From: JBKHJZ01 sp046537875
GTDB taxonomy: Bacteria > Actinomycetota > Acidimicrobiia > Acidimicrobiales > VFJN01
Assembly: GCA_046537875.1 (NCBI GenBank)
Contig: JBKHJZ010000079.1
Coordinates: 1-14,051, forward strand
Reading direction: 5' to 3'
DNA length: 14,051 nt
Part shown: positions 1-7,071 of the stretch, piece after piece
Layout of the letters: every line of letters begins with the position of its first letter
Position numbering within the stretch: position 1 is the first letter of the stretch
Translations under genes and position numbers: made by a program
The notes under the pieces: generated by a model
Told to the model about the DNA's origin: nothing
The model's input: the letters and a program-made list of their open reading frames with translations, nothing else
Database searches by the model: none

Positions 1-297
1 GCCCGCTTCGGGCACCTGGAGCTGGACGGCGGCCGGATCGCCGAGTTCTCCGAGAAGCCCCAGACCGGGGAGGGCTGGATCAACGGCGCCTTCTTCGTGC
101 TCGAGCCCGAGGTGTTCGACTACGTGGCCGGCGACGAGACCCAGTGGGAGAAGGAGCCGTTGGAGCAGCTCGCCAAGGACGGGCAGCTCATGGCGTACCT
201 GCACAACGGCTTCTGGCAGTGCATGGACACCCTGCGGGACAAGCGGTTGCTGCAGGACCTCTGGGACGGGGGCCGCGCCCCCTGGAAGGTGTGGTGA
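1..297 (+). CDS. rfbF: Glucose-1-phosphate cytidylyltransferase, C-terminal part (5' end outside window)
   Basis: The frame is open from base 1 and ends at TGA 295-297, giving the last 98 residues. RfbF couples CTP and glucose-1-phosphate to CDP-glucose, the entry to CDP-linked deoxysugars, in the cytoplasm. The visible part carries signatures I recognise from this family: an EKP element, WINGAFFVLEPEVFDY, the GD-T-WE-EPLE-LA-DGQL stretch, GFWQCMDTLRDK, and the terminal APWKVW. These are the nucleotidyltransferase residues that close over the sugar phosphate and the typical RfbF C-terminus, so the gene appears intact at this end. The next gene starts inside its stop codon (TGATG), so the two are co-translated. 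RmlA (dTDP-glucose) is less likely because WINGAFFVLEP and APWKVW are RfbF hallmarks. The family is near certain; the N-terminal half cannot be judged. Confidence 0.95.
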   Translation, partial: ARFGHLELDGGRIAEFSEKPQTGEGWINGAFFVLEPEVFDYVAGDETQWEKEPLEQLAKDGQLMAYLHNGFWQCMDTLRDKRLLQDLWDGGRAPWKVW

Positions 298-1337
298 TGA
301 GGGTTCTGGTCTCCGGGCACAACGGCTACATCGGCACGGTGCTCACATCGATGCTGGTCGAGGCCGGCCACGAGGTGGTCGGGCTCGACACGTTCCTGTT
401 CGGTGAGTGCACCCTGGGGCCCGACGAGGCGCCCGGGATCGCCGAGATCTGCGCCGACATCCGCGATGTCCGGCCCGAGCAGCTCGAAGGCATCGACGCG
501 GTCGTGCACCTGGCGGGCATCTCCAACGACCCGCTCGGCAACCTCAACCCGGACTGCACCTACGAGATCAACCACCGGGGCACGGTGGCACTGGCCGGGG
601 CGGCCAAGGCGGCCGGTGCCACCCGGTTCCTCTTCTCGTCGTCGTGCAGCCTCTACGGCGCGGCCGGTGACGACGCGCTGGACGAGTCGGCCGAGTTCAA
701 CCCCGTCACGCCCTACGGCCACTCGAAGGTGCTCGCCGAGCGCGACCTGCACGCGCTCGCCGACGACGACTTCAGCCCCACGTACCTCCGCAACGCCACT
801 GCCTACGGCATGTCGGCCCGGCTGCGGGGCGACCTGGTGGTCAACAACCTGGTGGCCTACGCGTTCGCCACCGGCCAGGTGTTCCTCAAGAGCGACGGCA
901 CGCCGCTGCGGCCGCTGGTGCACGTGGAGGACATCTCCCGCGCCTTCGTCGCCATCCTCGAGGCGCCGCGTCACCTCGTGCACGACCAGGCGTTCAACGT
1001 CGGCCGCACCCAGGAGAACTACCGGATCCGCGAGGTCGCCGACATCGTGGCCGACGTGGTGCCCGGCAGCGAGATCACGTTCGCCGCCACCGCCGGCCCC
1101 GACATCCGCAACTACCGGGTCAACTGCGACAAGCTGGCCGACACGATCGCTGCGTTCCGCCCCCGCTGGACCGTGCGGGACGGCGCCGAGGAGCTGAGGG
1201 CGGCGTTCGAGCAGGTCGGCCTCACCCCCGACGACATCACCAGCTCCCGGCTCCAACGGATCGAGCACATCAGGGCCGGCATCGACGCCGGTGCCCTCAC
1301 CGGAGACCTGCGCCCCACGGAGGCCGTGCATGCGTGA
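297..1337 (+). CDS. NAD-dependent epimerase/dehydratase (extended SDR), nucleotide-sugar modifying
   Basis: This 346-residue extended short-chain dehydrogenase/reductase is probably a 4-ketoreductase, epimerase or dehydratase acting on a nucleotide sugar. Visible are the Rossmann glycine motif GHNGYIG (residues 7-13), an acidic D31 at the end of beta-2 suggesting NAD(H) preference, ADIRD (53-57), VVHLAG (69-74), the SSSCSLYG segment (114-121) with the catalytic Ser region, and the YxxxK pair Y140/K144. RNATAYG (165-171) and the RPLVHVEDISRAF substrate-side motif (205-217) match the sugar-nucleotide branch. The start ATG shares one base with the rfbF stop and has a good Shine-Dalgarno GGAAGG at 284-289; an in-frame upstream extension is just the rfbF shadow. 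It is not RfbG-like (that family starts GHTGFKGSWL), so it is unlikely to be the CDP-glucose 4,6-dehydratase. Exact substrate unknown. Confidence 0.88.
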   Translation: MRVLVSGHNGYIGTVLTSMLVEAGHEVVGLDTFLFGECTLGPDEAPGIAEICADIRDVRPEQLEGIDAVVHLAGISNDPLGNLNPDCTYEINHRGTVALAGAAKAAGATRFLFSSSCSLYGAAGDDALDESAEFNPVTPYGHSKVLAERDLHALADDDFSPTYLRNATAYGMSARLRGDLVVNNLVAYAFATGQVFLKSDGTPLRPLVHVEDISRAFVAILEAPRHLVHDQAFNVGRTQENYRIREVADIVADVVPGSEITFAATAGPDIRNYRVNCDKLADTIAAFRPRWTVRDGAEELRAAFEQVGLTPDDITSSRLQRIEHIRAGIDAGALTGDLRPTEAVHA

Positions 1338-2562
1338 CGACCTCGTCTGTCGCTCGTGCGGCGAGCCCGGCCTGACCGTCTTCCTCGACCTCGGCGACAC
1401 GCCCCTGGCCGACAACCTGGTCGCGCCCAACAGCGCGCCCGACGCCGACGAGACGTTCCCGCTGGAGGTGGCCTTCTGTCCCACCTGCTCGCTGGTGCAG
1501 ATCACCGAGGAGGTGCCGCCGGAGAAGCTCTTCGTCGACAACTACCTCTACTTCTCGTCGTTCTCCGACCACCTGCTGCGCCACGCCCGCGACCACGCGC
1601 TCGGGCTGATCGAGCGGCGGGGACTCGGGCCGGACAGCTTCGTGGTCGAGGTCGCCAGCAACGACGGCTACCTGCTGCGCAACTTCGTCGAGCGCGGCGT
1701 CCCCGTGCTCGGCATCGACCCGGCGCCGACCCAGGCCGAGGCGGCCGAGGCCAACGGCGTGCCCACGCTCACCGAGTTCTTCGGCGACGCGCTCGCCCGG
1801 CGCATCGCCGCCGAGCGGGGACGGGCCGACGTGATCATCGCCAACAACGTGATGGCGCACGTGCCCGACCTCAACGGGTTCGTCGCCGGTTACCGCGAGC
1901 TGCTGCGCGACGGCGGCGTGGTCACGGTGGAGAACCCCTACGTCCGCGACCTGATCGACCACGGCGAGTTCGACACCATCTACCACGAGCACCACTGCTA
2001 CTTCTCGTGCTCGGCCGTGAACGCGTTGGTCCGGCGCAACGGGCTGTTCCTCAACCACGTCGAGCACTTCCCGGGCCTCCACGGCGGGACGCTGCGCTGG
2101 CACATCGGCACCCGCGACGAGCCCAGCGACGCCGTCCGGAGCTACCTGCGCGAGGAGCAGGACGCCGGGATGCTCGACGTGGGCTACTACAAGGACTTCG
2201 CCACCCGGGTGCACGCGATCCGCGACGGGTTGCGCGAGCTGCTCCGTGGTCTGAAGGCCCGGGGCGCGAGCGTCGCCGCCTACGGCGCCGCCGCCAAGGG
2301 CGCGACGCTGGTCAACGTCGCCGGCATCGGCACCGACCTCGTCGACTTCGTGGTCGATCGCAACGTGCACAAGCAGGGACTGCTGATGCCCGGGGTGCAC
2401 ATCCCGATCGTCGGTCCCGAGGCGCTGGTCGAGCGGAGGCCCGACTACACGCTGCTGCTCGCCTGGAACTTCAAGGACGAGATCATGCGCCAGCAGGACG
2501 AGTACCGGCGTGCCGGCGGGCGGTTCATCGTGCCGGTCCCCGAGCCGGAGGTGGTGGGGTGA
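1330..2562 (+). CDS. SAM-dependent sugar C-methyltransferase, TylC3/NovU/TcaB9 type (copy 1 of 3)
   Basis: 410 residues with the three-part layout of the sugar C-methyltransferase family. An N-terminal zinc-binding domain has Cys pairs C7/C10 and C50/C53. The SAM-binding Rossmann domain carries VVEVASNDGYLLRNF (105-119) and GIDPAPTQ (128-135). The C-terminal domain has YGAAAKGATLVN (318-329), VDRNVHKQG (342-350) and LLLAWNFKDEI (375-385). Catalytic residues I recall for TcaB9 (Tyr76, His181, Tyr222, Glu224, His225) all have counterparts at a constant offset of four: Y72, H177, Y218, E220, H221 in the YHEHH segment. This is strong support for a working 3-C-methyltransferase on a 4-keto-6-deoxy nucleotide sugar. 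The start overlaps the previous gene by 8 nt (ATGCGTGA) and has GGAGG at 1319-1323. With rfbF nearby, a CDP-linked substrate is inferred. Confidence 0.92.
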   Translation: MRDDLVCRSCGEPGLTVFLDLGDTPLADNLVAPNSAPDADETFPLEVAFCPTCSLVQITEEVPPEKLFVDNYLYFSSFSDHLLRHARDHALGLIERRGLGPDSFVVEVASNDGYLLRNFVERGVPVLGIDPAPTQAEAAEANGVPTLTEFFGDALARRIAAERGRADVIIANNVMAHVPDLNGFVAGYRELLRDGGVVTVENPYVRDLIDHGEFDTIYHEHHCYFSCSAVNALVRRNGLFLNHVEHFPGLHGGTLRWHIGTRDEPSDAVRSYLREEQDAGMLDVGYYKDFATRVHAIRDGLRELLRGLKARGASVAAYGAAAKGATLVNVAGIGTDLVDFVVDRNVHKQGLLMPGVHIPIVGPEALVERRPDYTLLLAWNFKDEIMRQQDEYRRAGGRFIVPVPEPEVVG

Positions 2563-3746
2563 CCGTGGCCGTCGTGGGGGCCTGCCCCGCGTGCGGCGCG
2601 GGCGGCCTCCGCCCGTTCCACAGCCAGGACCGCGTGCCCTCGCACAGCGTCCTGATGCTCGACTCGCAGGAGGAGGCCGTGCGCTTCCCGCGGGGCGACC
2701 TGCGGCTGGCGTTCTGTCCCGGCTGCGGGTTCATCACCAACACGGTGTTCGACGTGACCCTGAACGCCTACTCCGGCACCTACGAGGAGAGCCAGGCCTT
2801 CTCCCCCCGCTTCCGCGCCTTCGCGGAGGCGCTGGCGCAGCGCTGGATCGACACCTACGACATCCGTGGGAGGACCGTGCTGGAGATCGGCTGCGGCAAG
2901 GGCTGGTTCCTGCAGACCATCTGCGACCTCGGTGACAACCGGGGCATCGGCGTGGATCCCAGCGCCCGCGAGGACCGGCTGGACGATCCGGAGGGACGGA
3001 TCACGCTGGTCACGGAGCTCTACTCGGAGAAGCACGCCGAGCTGGCCGCCGACGTGGTGATCTGCCGCCACACCCTCGAGCACATTCAGCCGGTGGGGGA
3101 GTTCATGCGCACGGTGCGGGCGGCGATCGGCGACCGTCCCGACACGGTCGTGCTGTTCGAGCTCCCCGACGTGCAGCGGGTGCTGGACGAGCTCGCGTTC
3201 TGGGACGTGTACTACGAGCACTGCTCGTACTTCAGTGCCGGATCGCTGGCCCGGCTGTTCCGGCGGGCGGGCTTCCAGGTGCTGGACGTGCGGCAGGAGT
3301 ACGACGACCAGTACCTCACGATCGAGGCGCGGCCCTCGACGGTGCCCGCGGCCGGGGAGCCGTTGCCCATCGAGCACGACCTCGAGCGGCTCGCCAGGGC
3401 GGTCGACCGGTTCGCCCGCGAGCTCCCGCCGCGGCTCGAGGCGTGGCGCGCGCAGCTCCGCGCCATCGCCTCGAGCGGCGGCCGGTCGGTGGTGTGGGGC
3501 GGGGGCTCCAAGGGCGTCACGTACGTGAACACCCTGCAGGTGGGCGACGACATCGCGTGCCTGGTCGACATCAACCCCTTCATGCAGGGCAAGTACATCG
3601 CGGGCGCCGGGAACGAGATCGTGTCGCCCGAGCGGCTCACCGAGGTGAGGCCCGACGTGGTGCTGCTCATGAACCCCATCTACCGCGACGAGGTGCGGGC
3701 CGACCTCGACCGCCTGCACCTCGACGCGGAGCTGGTGCCGGTATGA
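2559..3746 (+). CDS. SAM-dependent methyltransferase with C-methyltransferase-type C-terminal domain (copy 2 of 3)
   Basis: 395 residues, start GTG at 2559 nested in the previous stop (GTGA) with GGAGG at 2547-2551. Same architecture as its upstream neighbour but clearly diverged. Zinc ligands are C9/C12 and C53/C56; SAM motif I is LEIGCGKGWFL (108-118) followed by GVDPS (131-135). H175 lies in RHTLEH and the presumed catalytic segment is Y218-Y219-E220-H221-C222, keeping the Tyr, Glu and general-base His of TcaB9. The C-terminal domain has WGGGSKGVTYVN (313-324), VDINPFMQG (336-344) and LLMNPIYRDEV (369-379); the NP-Y motif replaces the WN of copy 1. It is closer to copy 3 than to copy 1, with similar extra loops around residues 13-50. 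It probably methylates carbon of a nucleotide sugar or a related intermediate; N- or O-methylation cannot be excluded. Confidence 0.87.
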   Translation: MTVAVVGACPACGAGGLRPFHSQDRVPSHSVLMLDSQEEAVRFPRGDLRLAFCPGCGFITNTVFDVTLNAYSGTYEESQAFSPRFRAFAEALAQRWIDTYDIRGRTVLEIGCGKGWFLQTICDLGDNRGIGVDPSAREDRLDDPEGRITLVTELYSEKHAELAADVVICRHTLEHIQPVGEFMRTVRAAIGDRPDTVVLFELPDVQRVLDELAFWDVYYEHCSYFSAGSLARLFRRAGFQVLDVRQEYDDQYLTIEARPSTVPAAGEPLPIEHDLERLARAVDRFARELPPRLEAWRAQLRAIASSGGRSVVWGGGSKGVTYVNTLQVGDDIACLVDINPFMQGKYIAGAGNEIVSPERLTEVRPDVVLLMNPIYRDEVRADLDRLHLDAELVPV

Positions 3747-4951
3747 CGCACGTCCACCATGCCGCCGCACCCGCTGCGACGCCGCAGGCCGTCCGGCTGG
3801 TGTGCCCCGTGTGCGGCAGCCCCGAGGAGCGCCCGGTGGTGCGGCTGCGCCGCGTCCCCGTCATGTGCGGGACGCTCCACGCCACCCGGGAGGAGGCCCT
3901 CGCCGCCGAGGTGGGCGACATCGAGCTGGTGGCCTGCCCACGGTGCTCGATGCTGCGCAACGCCACCTTCGACGAGCGACGCATCGGCTACGACGCCGGC
4001 TACGACAACTCGCTCCACTTCTCGCCGACCTTCCAGGCGTACGCGCACGGCCTGGCCCGCCGCCTGGTCGAGCGGTACGACCTGCACGGCGTCCCCATCC
4101 TGGAGATCGGTTCGGGCAAGGGCGACTTCCTGCGCGAGCTGTGCCTCCTCGGGGGGAACCGGGCCTGGGGCTACGACCCCAGCTACGCCGGCGAGCCCGA
4201 CACGCTCGACGATGACGTCACCTTCGTCGCCGGGTACTTCTCGGGCGAGCTGCCCGCGGCCCCCCGCCTGGTCTGCGCCCGCCACGTGCTCGAGCACCTC
4301 GCGGAGCCGGCGCAGCTGCTCGGGTCGGTGCGGCACGCCGCGGGCGCCGAGACCGTCCTGTACGTCGAGGTGCCCGACGCCGCGTACGTCCTGACGCCGC
4401 GCGGCATCTTCGACCTGATCTACCCCCACGTCGGCTACTTCACGGCCACCGCACTGCGCCACCTGATCGAGCGGTGCGGGTTCGCGCCACTGGAGATGGC
4501 GACGTCGTTCGGGGGCCAGTACCTGTGGGTGGAGGCCCTGAACGCCGCGGCCGACCCGCCGGCCGAGCCCCCGCGCCACGAGGTGGAGGCGGTGCTGGAG
4601 CGGTCCGCGGCCTTCACGGCAGAAGCCCGCGACATGGTGGCCCGCTGGTCGGAGCGGCTCGCCGATGCCGAGGCCGCGGGCCGCCGCGTGGCCCTGTGGG
4701 GTGCCGGGAGCAAGGGGGTGACCTTCCTCAACGTCGTCCCCGGCGGCGACCGGGTGGCCGACGTCATCGACGTCAACCCCCGCAAGCGCGGCACCTTCGT
4801 TCCGGGGACGGGCCAGATGATCTCGGGTCCGGATGAGGTCGGCCGGCTGGCGCCGGACCTCGTCATCGTCATGAACCCCAACTACGAGGCCGAGATCCGG
4901 GGTGCGCTCGATCAGGCAGGCCTCGACGCGGCCGCGGTCGCCGTGATCTGA
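3743..4951 (+). CDS. SAM-dependent methyltransferase with C-methyltransferase-type C-terminal domain, divergent active site (copy 3 of 3)
   Basis: 402 residues, ATG nested in the previous stop (ATGA); a GGAG lies 11 nt upstream at 3728-3731, so translation probably depends on coupling. Zinc pairs are C21/C24 and C65/C68 after a longer Ala/Pro/His N-terminus. SAM motif I is LEIGSGKGDFL (120-130) with GYDPS (143-147), and H185 sits in RHVLEH. C-terminal motifs WGAGSKGVTFLN (319-330), VIDVNPRKRG (341-350) and VIVMNPNYEAEI (374-385) parallel copy 2. The segment matching the YHEH/YYEH active site reads I226-Y227-P228-H229: the general-base His remains, but the Glu is Pro and the first Tyr is Ile. 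A changed acceptor, altered chemistry or a non-catalytic partner role are all possible. The fold itself is well supported. Confidence 0.85.
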   Translation: MTHVHHAAAPAATPQAVRLVCPVCGSPEERPVVRLRRVPVMCGTLHATREEALAAEVGDIELVACPRCSMLRNATFDERRIGYDAGYDNSLHFSPTFQAYAHGLARRLVERYDLHGVPILEIGSGKGDFLRELCLLGGNRAWGYDPSYAGEPDTLDDDVTFVAGYFSGELPAAPRLVCARHVLEHLAEPAQLLGSVRHAAGAETVLYVEVPDAAYVLTPRGIFDLIYPHVGYFTATALRHLIERCGFAPLEMATSFGGQYLWVEALNAAADPPAEPPRHEVEAVLERSAAFTAEARDMVARWSERLADAEAAGRRVALWGAGSKGVTFLNVVPGGDRVADVIDVNPRKRGTFVPGTGQMISGPDEVGRLAPDLVIVMNPNYEAEIRGALDQAGLDAAAVAVI

Positions 4952-4967
4952 CGTGGGCGGGGCGGCG

Positions 4968-5891
4968 ATGTCAACCACCGACCGTGGTCGTGCCCGCATC
5001 ACCGTGGGAATGCCCGTGTTCGAGGGCGAGCGCCACATGGGGGAGGCGATCGATTCGATCCTGGCCCAGGACGTCGACGGCCTGGAGCTGGTCATCTCGG
5101 ACAATGCGTCCACCGACGCGACGGGGGAGATCGCCCGCTCGTATGTGGCCCGCGACCCCAGGGTCCGCTACGTCCGCAACGAGCGCAACGTGGGGGCGGC
5201 ACGCAACTACAACCAGCTGGTCGACCTCGCCGCCGGGACGTACTTCAAGTGGGCCGGGTACGACGACGTGCTCCGTCCCGGCCACCTGCGGCGGACCGTC
5301 GAGGTGCTGGACGCCGAGCCCGACGTGGTGATCGCCTACCCGCGCACGGACATCATCGATGCCGACGGCGCGTTCGTCCGCCACCACGACGACAACCTGC
5401 ACCTGAGCTCGCCCGACCCGGTGGTCCGCGTCCGGCAGTTCGCTCGGCGGTTCACGCTGTGCAACCCCTGCTTCGGGGTCATCCGGCGTGACGCGCTGAT
5501 GCGCACGAGCCTCGTGCAGCCGTTCGTGTCGTCCGATGTCCCCCTCCTCGTCGAGCTCGCCCTGCTCGGCCGGTGGCACGAGGTGCCCGAGCGGCTGTTC
5601 CTCCGGCGCATCCACGAGGCCTCGTCCCGGCAGGGGCGGGTCACGATGTCGCAGGTCGCGCGCTGGTTCGATCCCGGCCGCAGCCGGCCCCTCGCACCAC
5701 GGACCCGGATGGTGGCCGAGTGCGTGCGCTCGATCGGCAGGGCGGAGCTGCCCGGTCCCGTCCGGGCGCGCGCCGCCGCTGCGTTCCTCTCCACCTGGAC
5801 GCGGCGCCGGGCCCGGGTCCGGGCAGGACGAGCCAAGGCCGTGCTCCGGGGGCGGTCCGGTCCGCACGACACGACCGTGGTGGTCGCGTGA
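4968..5891 (+). CDS. Family 2 glycosyltransferase (GT-A fold)
   Basis: 307 residues from ATG 4968. The Rossmann-like start RITVGMPVFEGERHMGEAIDS (10-30) and LELVISDNASTD (39-50) are the classic GT2 nucleotide-sugar site; RNERNVGAARNYN (70-82) and KWAGYDDVL (94-102) follow, with D99/D100 as the metal-binding acidic pair in place of a strict DxD. The region around 185-218 (VSSDVPLLVELAL, then LFLRRIHE) fits the acceptor/base region. It transfers one sugar of the repeat unit on the cytoplasmic face. There is a 16-nt gap after the third methyltransferase gene, the only real gap in this run. GTG 4953 would add five residues (VGGAA); I prefer the ATG because this is a G-rich leader, though no clean Shine-Dalgarno exists for either. 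The C-terminal tail (from about 276) is Arg-rich and likely disordered or membrane-associating. Donor and acceptor unknown. Confidence 0.88.
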   Translation: MSTTDRGRARITVGMPVFEGERHMGEAIDSILAQDVDGLELVISDNASTDATGEIARSYVARDPRVRYVRNERNVGAARNYNQLVDLAAGTYFKWAGYDDVLRPGHLRRTVEVLDAEPDVVIAYPRTDIIDADGAFVRHHDDNLHLSSPDPVVRVRQFARRFTLCNPCFGVIRRDALMRTSLVQPFVSSDVPLLVELALLGRWHEVPERLFLRRIHEASSRQGRVTMSQVARWFDPGRSRPLAPRTRMVAECVRSIGRAELPGPVRARAAAAFLSTWTRRRARVRAGRAKAVLRGRSGPHDTTVVVA

Positions 5892-7036
5892 CCGGGGCAG
5901 GCGTGATGGAGCCCGTCGACGTTCCGAGCCGTGCGCGACCCCGCGCCTGCGTCGTCTCCCAACGGGGCGCGCACCACCTCGCGTCCCGGTGCGTCGCCTA
6001 CGAGCTCGAGGACGTCATCCGGGCCGTGGACCACGCCGAGGTACTGGTACCCCGGCCCCGTCCCGGCTTCCGGCTCGGCTACAAGGCCTCGAACCGGGTG
6101 GCGCGGCACACCGGGCTCCGGGGGCCCAACCCCGGCATGGGCCGGATCCGGCTGGAGCGGACGTACGACCTGTTCTTCGCAGCCTGCATGTTCCCGAGCG
6201 ATCTCTCGTCCCTCCGCGCCGTCGAGGGCTGGAGGCGGAGGGCGGCCGTCTCGGTCTGCTGGCTGGAGGAGATCTGGGCCGGTGAGCTGTCGAAGTGGCG
6301 GGGCCAGCTCCGCCAGCTCGCCGACTTCGACCACGTCGTGCTCAACTGCGCCGGGAGCGTCGACGCCGTCCAGGAGGCGATCGGCCGCCCGTGCTCCTAC
6401 CTGCCGCCCGGGGTGGACGCACTGCGGTTCTCCCCGTTCCCCGGCCTACCCCCGCGTGTCGTCGACGTGTACGGCCTGGGCCGCACCTCGCCGGCCGTGC
6501 ACGCCGCGCTCCGCGACATGGCCGACCGTCACGAGATCTTCTACGTCCACGACACGCTCCGGCGGCCGGAGACCGACCGCCCCGCGGAGCACCGCCGCCT
6601 GGTCGCCGACGTCGCCAAGCGCAGCCGACTGTTCCTGGTCGACGTCGCCAAGCGCGGCCGTGGCCACGAGACGCACGGACAGCCTGAGATCGGGTTCCGC
6701 TTCTTCGAGGGGTCGGCGGCCGGTGCCGTGCTGGTCGGGCAGGCACCGGACACACCGGCCTTCCGGGAGCACTTCGGCTGGCCCGACTCGGTGATCCGCC
6801 TGCCCGAGGACCCCGCCCGGATCCCCGATGCCGTGCACGACCTGCTCAAGCAGGACCGGCGGCTCGAGCGCGCCAGCGCCCGGAACGTCGCCGCAGCGCT
6901 GCGTCGCCACGACTGGGCGCATCGGTGGCGCACCGTGCTGGAGATCGCGGGCCTCGAACCGCTCACGCCGCTCGGCGAGCGCCTCGGGTGGCTCGAGGAC
7001 GTTGCCGCGCAGGTGGAGCCCGGGAGCGGTGGATGA
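5888..7036 (+). CDS. CgeB-like / GT-B glycosyltransferase (Glyco_trans_1_2 type)
   Basis: 382 residues from GTG 5888, nested in the previous stop (GTGA). ATG 5906 (six codons later, after GGGGCAGG) is a reasonable alternative and may have the better ribosome site. The C-terminal half has the hallmark of the CgeB/group-1 type: FRFFEGSAAGAVLVG (270-284), then a helix with FGWPDSVIRLPEDP (296-309), and the closing HDWAHRWRTVLEI (341-353). The N-terminal half shows CWLEEIWAGEL (124-134), FDHVVLNCAGSVDAV (147-161) and YLPPGVDALRFSP (171-183), the last being a common GT-B linker motif. Such proteins transfer a sugar from a nucleotide donor; substrate is not predictable here. A short 33-bp spaced repeat encodes DVAKR twice (residues 241-257). 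It ends the first plus-strand run, facing the minus-strand gene. Confidence 0.8.
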   Translation: MTGAGVMEPVDVPSRARPRACVVSQRGAHHLASRCVAYELEDVIRAVDHAEVLVPRPRPGFRLGYKASNRVARHTGLRGPNPGMGRIRLERTYDLFFAACMFPSDLSSLRAVEGWRRRAAVSVCWLEEIWAGELSKWRGQLRQLADFDHVVLNCAGSVDAVQEAIGRPCSYLPPGVDALRFSPFPGLPPRVVDVYGLGRTSPAVHAALRDMADRHEIFYVHDTLRRPETDRPAEHRRLVADVAKRSRLFLVDVAKRGRGHETHGQPEIGFRFFEGSAAGAVLVGQAPDTPAFREHFGWPDSVIRLPEDPARIPDAVHDLLKQDRRLERASARNVAAALRRHDWAHRWRTVLEIAGLEPLTPLGERLGWLEDVAAQVEPGSGG

Positions 7037-7049
7037 TGCCGGGCGGGCG

Positions 7050-7066
7050 CTCCCCGACGGGGGGAG
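7050..7066. terminator. Possible bidirectional terminator hairpin between convergent genes
   Basis: In the 35-base gap between two convergent stop codons lies CTCCCC, a 5-base loop, then GGGGAG: a perfect 6-bp GC-rich stem. There is no T-run on either side, so it is not a canonical intrinsic terminator. U-less hairpins are common at high-GC actinobacterial gene ends, and the position is right for stopping transcription from both directions. The fold is short, so this is a moderate call only. Confidence 0.35.
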
Positions 7067-7071
7067 GTCAT

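Noticed and set aside
120..1541. 473-residue open frame on the minus strand across the SDR gene
   Set aside because: Antisense shadow: its composition is Arg/Gly/Val/His-rich and typical of reading the opposite strand of GC-rich coding DNA, while the plus strand has clear family motifs.
1356..3746. 796-residue plus-strand frame that looks like a fusion ending in the second methyltransferase
   Set aside because: The part before GTG 2559 is the out-of-frame shadow of methyltransferase 1 (Arg/Ala/Gly/Pro-rich, no motifs). The real start is the GTGA overlap with GGAGG upstream.
7037..7071. Small gene or RNA between the convergent genes
   Set aside because: Only 35 bases long; apart from a short hairpin nothing is visible.
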